Source of the DNA: Thamnaconus septentrionalis
Lineage: Eukaryota > Chordata > Actinopteri > Tetraodontiformes > Monacanthidae
Assembly: GCA_009823395.1 (NCBI GenBank)
Contig: CM020506.1
Location: 1,539,501-1,603,500, forward strand
DNA length: 64,000 bases
Reading direction: 5' to 3'
The notes under the pieces were generated by a model, which worked only from the letters and a program-made list of their open reading frames with translations, searched no databases and was not told where the DNA came from. The translations under genes were made by a program, and so were the position numbers. Within the stretch, counting starts at the first letter, position 1. Each line of letters starts with the position of its first letter. Shown here in pieces: positions 12,620 to 24,680 of the stretch.

Positions 12620-14129
12620 TGGTGCTCGAGCTGAAAATGGAGTGATGCAAAACTATTTCTCCACATTCACACAGGGAGACTGATTAAAGCAAATGTGTAG
12701 TATGACAAAAAGAAATAGATTTAAGTATTTTTTTTAATTATACAAATCAGCTGGGAAGCTACTGGCAGGGAAAGAGGACCAAACGCACATGTTTATGCAC
12801 ATATTCCATGAGGGACATACGGTAAATGAGAAGAGCACTCAGGGAGAGTACTCAGCATTTACTAATTGTTGTCTTGGGATGATGAAATTCAAAATTCCAA
12901 CTCGTTATGGGAGTCCGTTTTCGATCTTTATCAACACACTCACAGAGCTGTCGACCTCGCCGTGGATGAAACGAGAAAGTATCGCCGACGTCTTTTTTGA
13001 GATCGGTTGCGCGATACGCGAGTTTAGCGGTGACGCATTCTACGTCTATTCTGTGTCTCAGACATTCTCATCGTATGATCTGAAAAACAAGTGCGTCGCC
13101 ATTAAATGAGAACCCTCCGACAAACGCTTCAATCCACAAGGAAAAAAAGAAACAAAAAACAAACATTTACATTCACCAACCTAACTGGTATGACTAATGC
13201 CCGCACGCATTTCATGTGAGAGCTCCACTCCGGCAACCGCCCATTAAGATAATAACATGCTTTGAGTGCCATCTGTGAATGCCAGTAAAAGCTGGAGTCT
13301 TCATATATGTTACAGCATCCTCTCTCCCTCTCTCACTTACATACTAACAGTAGCTGCAGGATGTAGACCGGTCCCACCTTACTCGCATTACACCCCTAAT
13401 CCCATTACAAGTGCATTCTCCACACGTTGCCGTCGTCTGAGCCCCTGAAAACTGCTGCGCCATCACGGCAGCAGGGATGGAAGAATTCCATGATGATGAA
13501 AGTATGCAAAAGTTCAAAAGAGCCTTAAAATGTGTGTTGGCCCAAATTTTACCCCGTGTGATCGCAGTGCTGGCGAGCTGCATGTTAAAACTGAAAGTCA
13601 AAATCTTCCACCGCAAGCGTGTGAAAGCTATACAAAGTGTTTGCGACTCAGGTGGTAAACTGACGTTTCGGTAAATCACAGAACAGACTCCATCCAGTCC
13701 TGCATGAGCAACTGCAATGAGCACATGAAGAGTATTATGAATCTTGGACCTGGAAATCCAACCATTGTTATCCTAAAAGTTTTGAGATTTCCCAAAGTGA
13801 AAAAAAAAAATTCCACAAGGACAAGGAGACATGCAATTTACGGATAAAACAGTGTGAAAGCTAACCTGTACAAATTCATGAGGGGACCTTCTTCTTTTTT
13901 TTCCCCGCTGCCATCATATTTTGAGCGTGAAAGGGTCTTTTCTAAATTTGTTCCAAAATGCTAACTAGCTAAGTAAATTTATGTGCCGTGTTAGCTAATG
14001 TTTTGTGAGTTACTTACACTCACATTGTAAACATTGTAACAACTGAAAATCAATGAAAGGGCAGGATGTGGTTTAGCTAGCACACTGTTTTACACATATA
14101 ATGAAAGCTAGCTCAACATTATCTTAGAT

Positions 14130-14210
14130 ACAATTAGATTAGATTAGATTAGATTAAATTAGATTATTGAACTTTATTGATCCTTTCAGTGTCCTCAGGG
14201 AAATTAAAAA
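14130..14210 (+). mobile_element. fish retroposon 3'-end signature with (TTAGA)n
   Basis: An attagattagatta array is followed by 'actttattgatcctttcagt' and 'cagggaaatt', a signature found at the ends of several fish retroposons. Similar pieces occur near 53165, 53675 and 60557. No open frame is attached. Confidence 0.45.
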
Positions 14211-15238
14211 TTCTAGTAGCTACAAAACTAATAACTACAGAAAGAACAGAAGCTGAGGTGAAAGTATAAGTATTAGTAGTCTAATATTCTGTTGTATAAT
14301 AGTTGTACTTCCGTTGTCATTGCACTTATTGAGTGGAGTGATATTGGCTGTTATTGTTACACTTGTTTCCGTTATTGTTATTAATAGCGGCTTCAGCCTA
14401 TCTTGCTATTCATGAACACCACTGTTCCACCGTTATTTGGAGATGCAAGGTTTAAAAAAAAAAAAAAGAGCTTTTTCCTCTGTTTTTATTCCTCCGCTAT
14501 CTGAAGACGAGTAATATTGTGAATGAAGCATTCACATGCATATTGGAAATCTTCTTCCTGATCTCAAAATTTTGATAAGCTTGTTTTTTTTCCTTGAAAA
14601 ATACTTGATTTCATTGAAAAGAGTTTTGGCAATTTTATTTAACTGCCGTGCCTAACTTGTGAGGCCGCTGATGGGGAAACCAGCCATTTTCTCCTTCCAC
14701 TAGACTCATCTCTCACCGTGTGCCTTCCCAGCTTTAAAGAACAACCAAAGGTGGATAATCAATGTAATTACAGACCGTGTGGTCACCGACAAAGCGCAGT
14801 TTAAGACACAGATAAGTGCTTGAACAATCTCCGAATCCCAATGTGGTGACAAACAGATTGTGAGATTCCAGGTTGTTCTTGCAATAGCAAGGGGCCCTCG
14901 TGTCAGGGTCTGATGTTGCTCATTAGGCCCTTAATGATTTGCGGATGGATTGTATGTGCTGGGCGCTGTATCTCATTTCAGGCGACGCTCGGGTATCCAG
15001 GGTACTTCAGACACGCGTATTTACCGAGAAATGTGACTTAATGTCATGATTTACATTCCGCTAGTGGGCCCTAATGGATCTAGCGCTACGCATCAGTTCC
15101 TCTGTCTTTCTCTTTTTTGTTCTGCCTGAATAATAAATGGAGATGTTGCACTTTGTTATTTATTTTTTTTTCCAAGATCGTACTGAGCACACCGCTGCAT
15201 AATTGTGTTTGCATTGGTATTTCTATCAGCGGAGGCAT

Positions 15239-15263
15239 CAGCAGCAGCAGCAGCAGCAGCAGC
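15239..15263 (+). repeat. (CAG)8 trinucleotide microsatellite
   Basis: Eight CAG units followed by gctgccgctgttgctt, an imperfect continuation. The surrounding frame has no domain, so it is treated as noncoding. Confidence 0.9.
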
Positions 15264-16999
15264 GCTGCCGCTGTTGCTTCAGTTACTATTGCTGTTGCTC
15301 TGTTTGGGCAGGTGGCTCACCGGGTCGGTCTGGGAGAATTCTGGCATCAGATTTGATTTTTTTTAATTTTTTTTCCTTGTCACATCCCAACAGGCAGAAA
15401 AACCGCTGTCTTAAAATTTTTCACTGGCGTGAAGGCAAGGAACAAGTTGACATCTCTGCTAAGAATTCATCCTGAGGGAAGCTCCGAAACCTCATTCCAA
15501 AAGACGGAACGCCAGCACATCTGCTGCATTCGACGTTGGACGCCGCTGACTATTAACCTTATTGCCCGATTTAAATTCTACCCCCCCAGAACTCGGCCAA
15601 AGAGACAAATCAAACTTTGTGTCACACCTAATTAGATGAGCGAGACGGCCACGATTAAGGGCGACTAGAATCAGCATTTTTTTCCTCATCCTCTTGCCAG
15701 CAATTTTTTCTTTCATTTTTTTTTTCTTCCCTCGCTCTGCAGTCCCCATAAAGAGATTGGAGGCTGCCCCGGTGTGCACTTTAACGACCGGACCGATCCA
15801 AAGTTCTGTTTGCCGCTGTCGTCTGCAGTGTTGACAGCCTGCGACAAGCCTCAAACTTTTTAATGCTTTTTATTCAGGAGCCGGAGTGCACCTCTCTCCC
15901 CGTACGTCCCATGAATTTTTAAGTGCAACATGAAGGGACTTCCTGGGATGTAAAGTCACGTTGCATTTTGGCCCCCAAGGGGATTCTCTACCTAAAGCGC
16001 CCTGGCCCACTTTTCGGGGTTCAAACAGGAGGAAAAATCCAGCCTCCTGCCTTTTAAATGAAAGGTGTTCATCATCACCTTGTCGGCAACAGTGCGCCAA
16101 CGTGACAGGCTGATGCCACTTAGTCACCCCCCCCAAATCCCCGACGCCGCCCCCAGGGGACCCTCGGCTGTCGGCCTGAATTTGCGGCGCTGCCATTTCA
16201 CCTCGACGGACGTAGCGAGCCGGACAGTCGAGCAGGGCCTCACATCGCCCGTCGCCTTACGTGGGGAGAAAGGGATAAAAAAAAAATAAACGTGACATTT
16301 GCGTCTGATTTGAAGCCTGAACAGCGTCTTGTTTCTGCTGAGTTAGTCATTCGGTGCTTTTACACAAACAAATGAATCAGAGCCGAGTTGCCCTCGCTGT
16401 CAGTCGCCGCCCACGTGCGGCTGCCGCAAAGCCTTGAAAGGCACCTCGAAGGCCGAAGAGAGCCTTCGCCCTTCTCGGAGTCACTGCGTTTACGCGTCAC
16501 TTGGAAAAACTGTTTGCGCAATCTGACTATAAGCAGACAACTGATGTGTTTGTGAACGCGTTACTCCCACTCACAATTCACACAGTCCAGGGTTAACAAG
16601 TTGTCTCAAGCCAGATCAGATCAAAATGTTACCTGCATGCATGGAAAGCTAGACATGAGTGAGTCTCGGTGGCTCACAGAGGTAGACAGGAAATAGATGT
16701 TTCACTGTTTTAACTTATTTTTTGTTGAAGTGAAATGAAATGGGGTGCAGCGAAATGGAGCTCAGTGTGACGTAAATTTGTAAATTCTTCCTTTTTTCAA
16801 CGTCAGTCTAGTACGCAGCGCTCACTAGCTCACAGCACTCACAGCAGCTCACAGCGGTAGCTGTGGGCTGCGGCTTAAAATCGCCAGTAATACGTTGTGC
16901 ATGTTTGTGAATTTGCGACAAATCTGCTGATGGTGGCGGGAAGGAAACCAGTGAAATTGGACACCAGTCTGGCAACGACACAACACCGGTATTAGCGTC

Positions 17000-17600
17000 G
17001 CACTCCAGTTGTTTGTTATTATGCAACGCAAAAGAACAAGCAGAAATTTGGCCGTATATGATCCCACTGAAGATGCATACCGCCCCCTACTGTTGAGGAG
17101 GACACGCCCCGTCAGTGATTCCGACTTTCTCAGTGGCAGAAGTCCGATTAAGCTTCATCGCTTAGCTCCACGAAGCCGTGCATGTAAACGTACCGAGCGG
17201 TCAGGCTTGTAGAGGTGGACGGCAACTCATCGGGTGGTGAGGGGAGGAGGGGGGGTGATACAGTCATGCTGGCTGACATCCTGAGAAGCTGTGATTGCGT
17301 GCGGAGGCTTCGGGGGAATGGAGGGTCCCGCCTCTCTCCCACGGACAGGCTAACAGGCTTTTAACAGCTCCAGGAGGGCCGGCCTGACGCCAGCCACTCG
17401 CAGGAGGGAAACTGCTGACACAGCTGAAGGGGGAGTCGGGGAGGGAGGGGGTTGTTCCTGGAACGACTTCGTCAAAAACTCCCGCGAACCACCCCCACCC
17501 CCCACCGCCCCTTAAGACGCATCGCGATGGACCGCAGCCCCGATGGCCCCCTCGCTGTCAGGCCCGTGTAATTACAGGCGTTTACTCTGAATAATTCACC
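17000..17600. promoter_or_regulatory. GC-rich block, function unknown
   Basis: CpG frequency and GC content rise (G runs near 17240-17260, C runs near 17485-17510), with taattacag and homeobox-type sites at the right edge. It could be an enhancer or a weak CpG island. No exon was found. Confidence 0.3.
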
Positions 17601-18399
17601 AGGTGCAGACGCTGGAAAAACATCCAGCGCTCGTGGAAAACACTTGCAGTCATCCGGCCTTGTTTTTTTTTTTTTTCTTCCTCATCTTCTTCTTTTTCCC
17701 TTTCCTTCTCAGTCCATTACACCCCTTCAGCACCTGAGCTGGTGCTTCAGGTGCGCCACGTTCGACCGGCAGAGGCTCCGCTAAGTAAACTGGCAAGCGG
17801 CCTGCTTGCGGTCACGTGATGGGGACCATGCTCAGAACCAGAGAAGCTGTGGCAGAGGGAGGGAGAGGCAGAAGCGAGGCAAGCGCGTCTATCGCGAAAG
17901 GACGATACAAGCAGGAGACCAATCATCGGTTTGTATGTCGGAGGTTAACCTTAGCACACGGGAGCCAATGGAGCTGCTCTGGTTGGTTGGTTTCACATCC
18001 ACACGGACTCACGTGGTGACGGGTCCATCGGCGGCCCGTCGTCTCGACTGAGCTGCTCTACCTGGAAGCTGCGGTGATTTGCGACTGTGAAATTTGTACT
18101 GCGACGGCTACATTTTATTGCTTTTAATCATTTTTTTATGTTAGCAATAACCTTTATGTGCCGCTACCCGTCTTGGCCAGCACACACTCGGAAGAAAAAA
18201 AAGAAGATATTTTAATTTCCACGTGGCTTTTCTGGTTGCATAATAAAACTGATAATAGCTTTCCAGTGTTTTATGGTCAACTAGCTTCTTACTTTTGTGC
18301 CCCATTATTGTGAAACAAGATATTTTTGGTTGGATTTTTTTTTTTCTCTTGGTTCTCGTGGTTGAATTGAATGAAGAGAAAAAAGAAAGCAAAACACCC

Positions 18400-18950
18400 G
18401 CACCGTACCGCTTCGCTCCGCTGAGAAGATCCCAACCTGGCCTCCATCTGCGTTTAGCACGTCACGCTCGCACATTATCCACAACGAACACTTAAGAGCG
18501 CTCATTTCAAACGGCGTAGCTCGCCCCGGACGCCGAGGAACGAGTCTCGTGAAAACGAAACAAAAAAATAAAACGTGGGGGATCCGTCGAGCAGGGCCCG
18601 GGGAACGCGGCGGTCAGCGAACGCCTCGCGAAGTCGGCGCTGCTGCGGGCCACCGCAAGTCGGAGGCACCCGGCCGAGAGCAGATCGAGGAGATGCTCTT
18701 TCCACAGCGAGGACCAAGCTCTTCATTAATCCTCGCGCTCGGGCTGCGCTGCCGCCGGAGTCGACGAGCGTCCCTCGCCGAGAGGCAACGCCCACGGTGA
18801 GGGACGGGGGGGGCGGGGGTGATCTCGGGAGAAGAAGCTCTCGCTCTCACAGCTGGCGGACTCCATGCCTTCATACCTTCCCTCTCCCACCCCCGCCCAC
18901 CCCATCCCCCCCCCATGAGCCGTGCGCTCCTTTGTGATTTGCCTCTGTGT
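18400..18950. promoter_or_regulatory. CpG-rich island, possible orphan first exon
   Basis: CpGs are dense from about 18395 to 18860. On the + strand the island contains a possible donor ACG|GTGAGG (18796). The open frames inside are Arg/Ser/Pro-rich, as expected from composition, and match no family. It may be an untranslated first exon, on either strand, or an enhancer. Confidence 0.4.
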
Positions 18951-21900
18951 TTGTAGATATGTGACGCACGCTGCAGATTTGCGGGGTTCGAGCGCACGCC
19001 TTTCAATGCTGGGCTCGTTCTGTACCGTGTGTTGTATGTGCCACTCATTGTACGCGAGCGGGGTTGTGGGCGGATGCGGTTGACACGGATTCTCTCAGAA
19101 CTTTCACCACGTCTTTTTCTCTCTTTTTTTTTTTTCTCCTGCACAGGCAGCACAGCAGGTGGCCCGAGGACGTATGTTTTATTAATTTTTATTGAAGGGA
19201 ACCTCTCCTAATGGTACTCGCCAGAAGAGGATTAAGGAAATAGTGCCGCGATTCGGTAAATATTAACATGTGTGACAGCTGATAAGTCGGCTCAAGCCGC
19301 TCGGAGTATTTGCTGCAGTTTCAATTGGGGAAAAAAAAAAAGAAAAAGAGAAGGAAAAGAAAGGACCAAGTATCTCGTGCACATTAATTCTGCATGGCTC
19401 CCTCTCCACTGGCTTCCTTCCTCTGCCGTCGCCCATAAATTAAAAGTTAAAGCAAGGAGAGGACGAGGCATTTGCCAAGGTGCATCGTGATCCACGACGT
19501 GAAAGCCCAATTATTACGAGACTCAACATGGAGGTGCATTTTCCACACCGACTTGAGTTACGCCAGGTCGTCTTTGCGCGTCTCTCTGACTGCCACCGCG
19601 GGACATTAAACGGAGCGACTGGGGTGAAACATGTTTCACTGACAAACTGTCACCCTTTGTTAAAAAAAAAATAAATAAAATAAAAAGGAGGCAGAGGCAG
19701 TTTAATCAACCGTTGCCGACTTAAATGAATCACCACAGGACATGGGAGGACTCCCGCTCCACTTTGGCTCCCATAGATTCTAATTCTCAGGCACATCAGC
19801 CATATAGCGGCTATAAAGCTCCCGTCATGTTCCGTCGATTCTCCAGCAACCTGGCCTGCGCTAATCTCATCACGGCGAGCGACGGAAATCTATTTCAAAG
19901 ATTTTTTTTTTTTTTTTAAATCAAACACCTTCCTGGCAGCCCGCGGAGGAGCAACCGCCCCTGGCAGCTGCCATCACCCCTCAGTTACGCCACCATACGT
20001 CTTTCGCCAGGGATGCTAGTAATTGAAGCGGCACCTGCGTCAACCAGACGAGCGAGAGAGAGACTGTCGAGAAGGAATGTAACTGAGGACGCCCTTCTCA
20101 AAGCTAAAAACTTCCCCCTGACGCGGGGGATTACTCGCGTTGACCCCAAGACGGGAGTGGGGCAACGGCGCCTCAAGCCAGATAAAAGTAAGGCATTTAC
20201 AAGGCCTCATTAGAAATGACTGCATCCACCCACACGACCTCGATCATCCACCTGTCGAGTGCTGCCTGCAGTGGGTTTGGATGGAAAGCTTAAAACCAGG
20301 CGTGTATGAACAAAGATGGAAAAGGCTTCAGAAGAGGAAGAGACAGGTTGCTAGCAGTGGCCCCCATTGGATGTGATTGAGGAAAATAATAGAGTTCACC
20401 GTAAAGTAGGTCAGGTTTTGGTTCGGGAAACGTCGCCATTTCAATTATCGCGATGCCAAAGCTGTGAGAACGCGTCTGTCCGTCTTGGTGGTTTTTTATG
20501 TGCATGTGTAATGTTTCAACATCGCCACTGCACTGTGGGGAGTAGCCGAGCTTTAGCATAATGTCAAGCAAATTTACAAACAGGATAATAAAAACGCAAG
20601 TGCCTTGTTTTCTCTCAAAGTTTTTCAAGCTAGTAGTGTTTTTACGTTGCTTGCCACGCCCATTTATTTGATTTACAATATTTATTTTTTTTCGCGCACC
20701 TTCCTTCTTTCTTTCTTTCTTTTCTTTCTTTCTTTCTTTTAATTGCACAGTTCACAGATGGGAAACACTTTGGAAGCATTTCAAAGGTTTTCAAAGGTCT
20801 CACAGTTTAGGATGAAAGGCCCAGTGTTTGGCAGTCATTAGTCAGAAGAGGTTGACCATTCTGTGGGAACAAATAACCCCAAAAAAAAAAAAAAATCTGT
20901 AACAACGCCGTTACTGAGAGCATAACAATGAGGAATTTAGCAATTTTACCATGTACAAGCTAAGATATCATCAAAGCTTTCACACACATACACACTCACA
21001 AACAAGAAACCAACCCCGAGTGCCTGTGACCTTCACTGCATTAAAAAGCTGCATATTTCCACGAGAGATATTAATACGCTGCTGCCAGAGCGCTTTTGAA
21101 ATTCAATCTCGAGAAAGAAAAAAAAGCAGTTTGTCGCTGCATCTAAATCCAGGTTGAATCGCCGTGCATACTAAACAGACCCGCCTACTTTTCACAGCTG
21201 GAAAATGTGTTGCTCAGCATGAGGTGCAACATTAAAATTTGAGAGTATCGAGCAAAAGCCGGAAAGACACCTTTGTGACTGACTTGTTATTCAATACTGA
21301 ATGTCGCAAAAAGCATGGCAGAGGCATTCAAGTTTGTCCTTCAGGTCTAACACAACTTATTTTTTTTGCATTACATTACTGTAGTTCCACCCGCTACCAT
21401 TCTATTATGTTAAAAAAAAAAATCTAAACAAAATAAGTAAATAATAAGTATAATATGCTCCAAAAAAAAAATAATCTAAAGTTAGGCAACACTGTGATTT
21501 TTTTTTGAAAGGAAAAGACGGATGCATGTGATATTTTAACAGCTGGGCTGTGACAGCTCCGCTTCTCAGCCACAGCTCTCATCTTCCTCATCGCCTTTGT
21601 CACTCTTTGGGAGGAAAATACAGGAGCGCAGGAGTCGGTGGCAGCTCTCCTTTTATGACAGCCAATGAAAGAGAAACACATTCAGGCGCAGCATTTTATT
21701 TTGACATGAGGAAGACAGGCCTCATGCTCTCCATTTCACGTTGATGCTTGGTGTATTTCGGCCCTCCAGGCCAGATGCACCTTGTTAGTGCTCCTGCCTC
21801 TCACAACCTAATGCACCGCCTTATCCGCCTCCCTTTAGTGCAGGATACGACCGGGGAGCCGCTATGGAAATCACGTTCGACGCGTGGACCGCGAATGGCA

Positions 21901-23399
21901 CTGCCGTCAGAGAAATGACCCCGAGGTTTTTTCAAGAAACGCAAACATTTCTGAGAGCACTTCCAAAAGGGCCGCTTAAAGAATTGAGCTCGCATAAAAA
22001 AAGATCCAATTTATGTTCACCCGCCATTTTGACCGTACATTGTTGCGGATACTGCCGTACATTTCCAGCGTACAGTGCCAGTGTGCCGCATCAATTATGG
22101 ATAAGAAAAGTAATGTCCAGCCCTGCAAACACACAGAGGATCCACACTGCTGCAGTCTTTGGTACTATTCAGCTTTTTCGTTTGTTTTGGGATTTTTTTT
22201 TTTAACAACTTCAACTTTACAGCCTTGGTTCACTCTAGTGCAGCCATTTGGCAGCGGCAGAAGCAGCAGGTGGATGTTTACACCTCTGGGCACGAAGCAT
22301 AATGTGCGTGGCCCACGTCCCCAGGTGGCCCCCCTCTCTCGAAGACGTTACCCCTCCACAGAGCGAATCCCATTTGTCCATGACCGCAGGAAAACCCGGC
22401 AGGAAGATCCGATGAAAAGTCGACACGCATTTGATAGAAATGCATATTGCATCCACTGTTTTTCATCGCTCTTACCATAATAATATACTTTTCATACCCT
22501 CGTGTGGCCTTTTACAGCATAAACAGTATCACAGGGCTTAACATTTAGGTCCTGGCCAGCAGCCCACACCACAGCGGGGGGGGCAAGCAACACTTCTTTT
22601 TTTTTTTTTCCTTACATACAGCAGAGTCTATCTTTGGTGTGAGGGCTTGGTGGCTCTGTAGGAAAATGGCGATATTTGTTTTTATGCATCCGTCACTGTC
22701 AGCTACGGTTTGCCATTTCCTACACTGTTGTGCTTTGTGACAACAAAAAACAACTCTATGTTACAGTAATACACCCCACCAAAGAATGGGGGAGGAAGAA
22801 ATCCAAAGGAAAAAACTAGACCTGGAGAATATGCATTCTAAACTTGTGTACACTCTCTGTAATTCCAGTCTTGGGTGCTTCATTTTCCACTTGAAAGCCC
22901 GCGCCCCCCCCCTCCATTTTATTCAATTCTTTAGAAGGCAGTTATTGTGGGGGAAAGTTGAAGAGAAGAGCGATAAATCTGTTCTGGGACTCGTGCCCAG
23001 AGCTCTCTGTATGATAGTTAAACAGTGCCACGGTGCAGAAACAGCGTCTATTCTTGGATTTCCTACCTGCCTTCCCCCCCCCCCGGTTCGTTTCTGCTTT
23101 TGCCATTCATCTTAAACCACTTACAATAAGTTATAATGGAGGAAACTTAAGTGTTATTGTGGCAGCGTGTCTTCCCGATTAGTAACGCCTTCTAGTGGAC
23201 CCCAGAGGCAGCCGTCGTATAATTGGTTTTTACATAATTATTCATTTAAACATCACCGCCACAAAGCAGCGGGGCTGCCATTTCAGTTATCTGGTCACAT
23301 GGAACCATAAATGCTCTCAAAACGGGAATTTTTTTTTTGTCTTAGTATCCAAACTATTGTTATCATGATCTAGACATAAATAAATAAAGTGTTTACCTA
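18951..23399. other. noncoding interval with possible conserved elements
   Basis: No exon is supported. Bases 19170-19290, 19380-19620, 19730-19880 and 21860-22100 are repeat-poor and look like candidate conserved noncoding elements. Repeats include (CTTT)n at 20702-20740 and A/T runs near 19900, 20880 and 21412. Confidence 0.4.
20702..20740 (+). repeat. (CTTT)n tetranucleotide microsatellite
   Basis: About nine CTTT units with one interruption, in noncoding DNA. Confidence 0.9.
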
Positions 23400-24010
23400 A
23401 GTGTTTGACCCGGCGGCACCGTACTGTGTATTGGACAGTCGGGAGGTGGCCTTCGGCGGACGCCAAACGGGCTTTAGAGAGGTAGCGAGTGCAGGCCGAG
23501 GACAGAAGTCGCGGCCGTGAGACAAGTTGCAGCTCTCGAACCCCGGCGTAACATAACGCGTACAGTATAATCCACTGCAGGGATGTTAAATGCACTCATT
23601 TCACACTCCATTTCACACAACGCTGCCCGAGGAAGGCTCCGTGCGCGCGATGACTCAGGAAGCGCGCAAGCAACGCGGCTCCTGCGGAGCCTCCTTGTTG
23701 TTCCTCTTCCCGGCTAATGATCCCAAATCCAATCGGTTTTCTCCGCACCATTCTGGAAATTAATGGCATGTCCGAGATATAATAGGGCCGGCGTCCACTC
23801 CACGCGTGTAATTCATACTAATCACCGGCAAGTCAATATTTGGCGGATTTCTGCGTCAAGGATGCATTAAAACAACATTACACTCCCATCTAAGGGTGTA
23901 ATTTCTACCTGTTGCGCTCCATGAAATTTACCACCTCACGCCGAAAAAAAAAAATAAACCCCCGCGAGATAACGGCGTCTGCCTGCGTTGTTGCGCCGCG
24001 CGAGGACAAA
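23400..24010. promoter_or_regulatory. CpG-rich block followed by AT-motif-rich segment
   Basis: Bases 23405-23560 and 23625-23720 are CpG-dense. Bases 23720-23900 carry homeodomain-type sites (gctaatgatcc, ttaatggcatg, taattcatactaat) and little repeat. Together they resemble a conserved enhancer-like region. No exon was recognised. Confidence 0.35.
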
Positions 24011-24369
24011 CATTTAAAACAAACCCTTCTGTCTGCCAGCTGGTGGGCCATTTAAAAAAAAAATATTCACGCTGATGTAATTTCACAAATCACCTAACTA
24101 CTAGCATAAACACGGGCAACAGTTTGTCAGCGCTTACCATGAAGAATCAAATATGTGTACGCACACGCTCCGGCAGCGCTGGCATCCGAGTATTTCACCA
24201 CTGGCATGTCACGATTGGCGCTGGTTTGCCTTTCCGCAAAATACAGATTTTGAGGATCAAGGAAGCGGCGTGGAACCGGAACAGAGTGGGCAGCGTCGTT
24301 CCACACAAAGTCAAGCTAGCGCGTTGACACAAAGGATATTTTGGCTGGTGCGCAGAATAAAAATTAACA

Positions 24370-24680
24370 ATGGGTGTCCCTCACATTGGTGCAGTGCGGT
24401 TGCCTCGTAAGCTCCGAGGTTCGGTTCCTGGGGAGAAGCTTGCTGTGTGGAGTTCACACGTTCTCCCCGTGTCTGCGTGGGCTTCTAGTCAGCGCTCCAG
24501 TTTCTCCAATGACCAACAAAAAGAAAAAAAAAACACCCATAGTTTGATATCCAGTCAGTGTCCCTGACCCAGCGTGCTGATAAAGATCCAGATTTGCTCC
24601 CCCAGGCGCTCCTCAGAAGAGGACGGGGTCAGATGCAAAACGTATACTTTGCCCATTCATCATGTGCTTATCTGGCCAGC
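24370..24680 (+). mobile_element. L2-type / fish SINE-like composite retroposon remnant
   Basis: The sequence reads 'cggttgcctcgtaagctccg', 'gttcggttcctgggg', 'gtgtggagttcacacgttct' and 'gtgtctgcgtgggcttct', close to the fish L2 tail. Next come 'tgataaagatccagattt' and 'gggtcagatgcaaaacgtat', resembling another common fish retroposon end. It is degenerate, with no coding capacity. Confidence 0.6.

Larger units (their letters stand above)
12620..16999. other. noncoding interval
   Basis: No exon is supported. It holds a TTAGA repeat and retroposon tail (14130-14210) and a CAG microsatellite (15239-15263). Bases 14650-15110 and 15860-16500 are low-repeat segments with mixed GC content that could be conserved noncoding DNA. 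Open frames here (for example 12789-13109) match no family I know. Confidence 0.5.
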
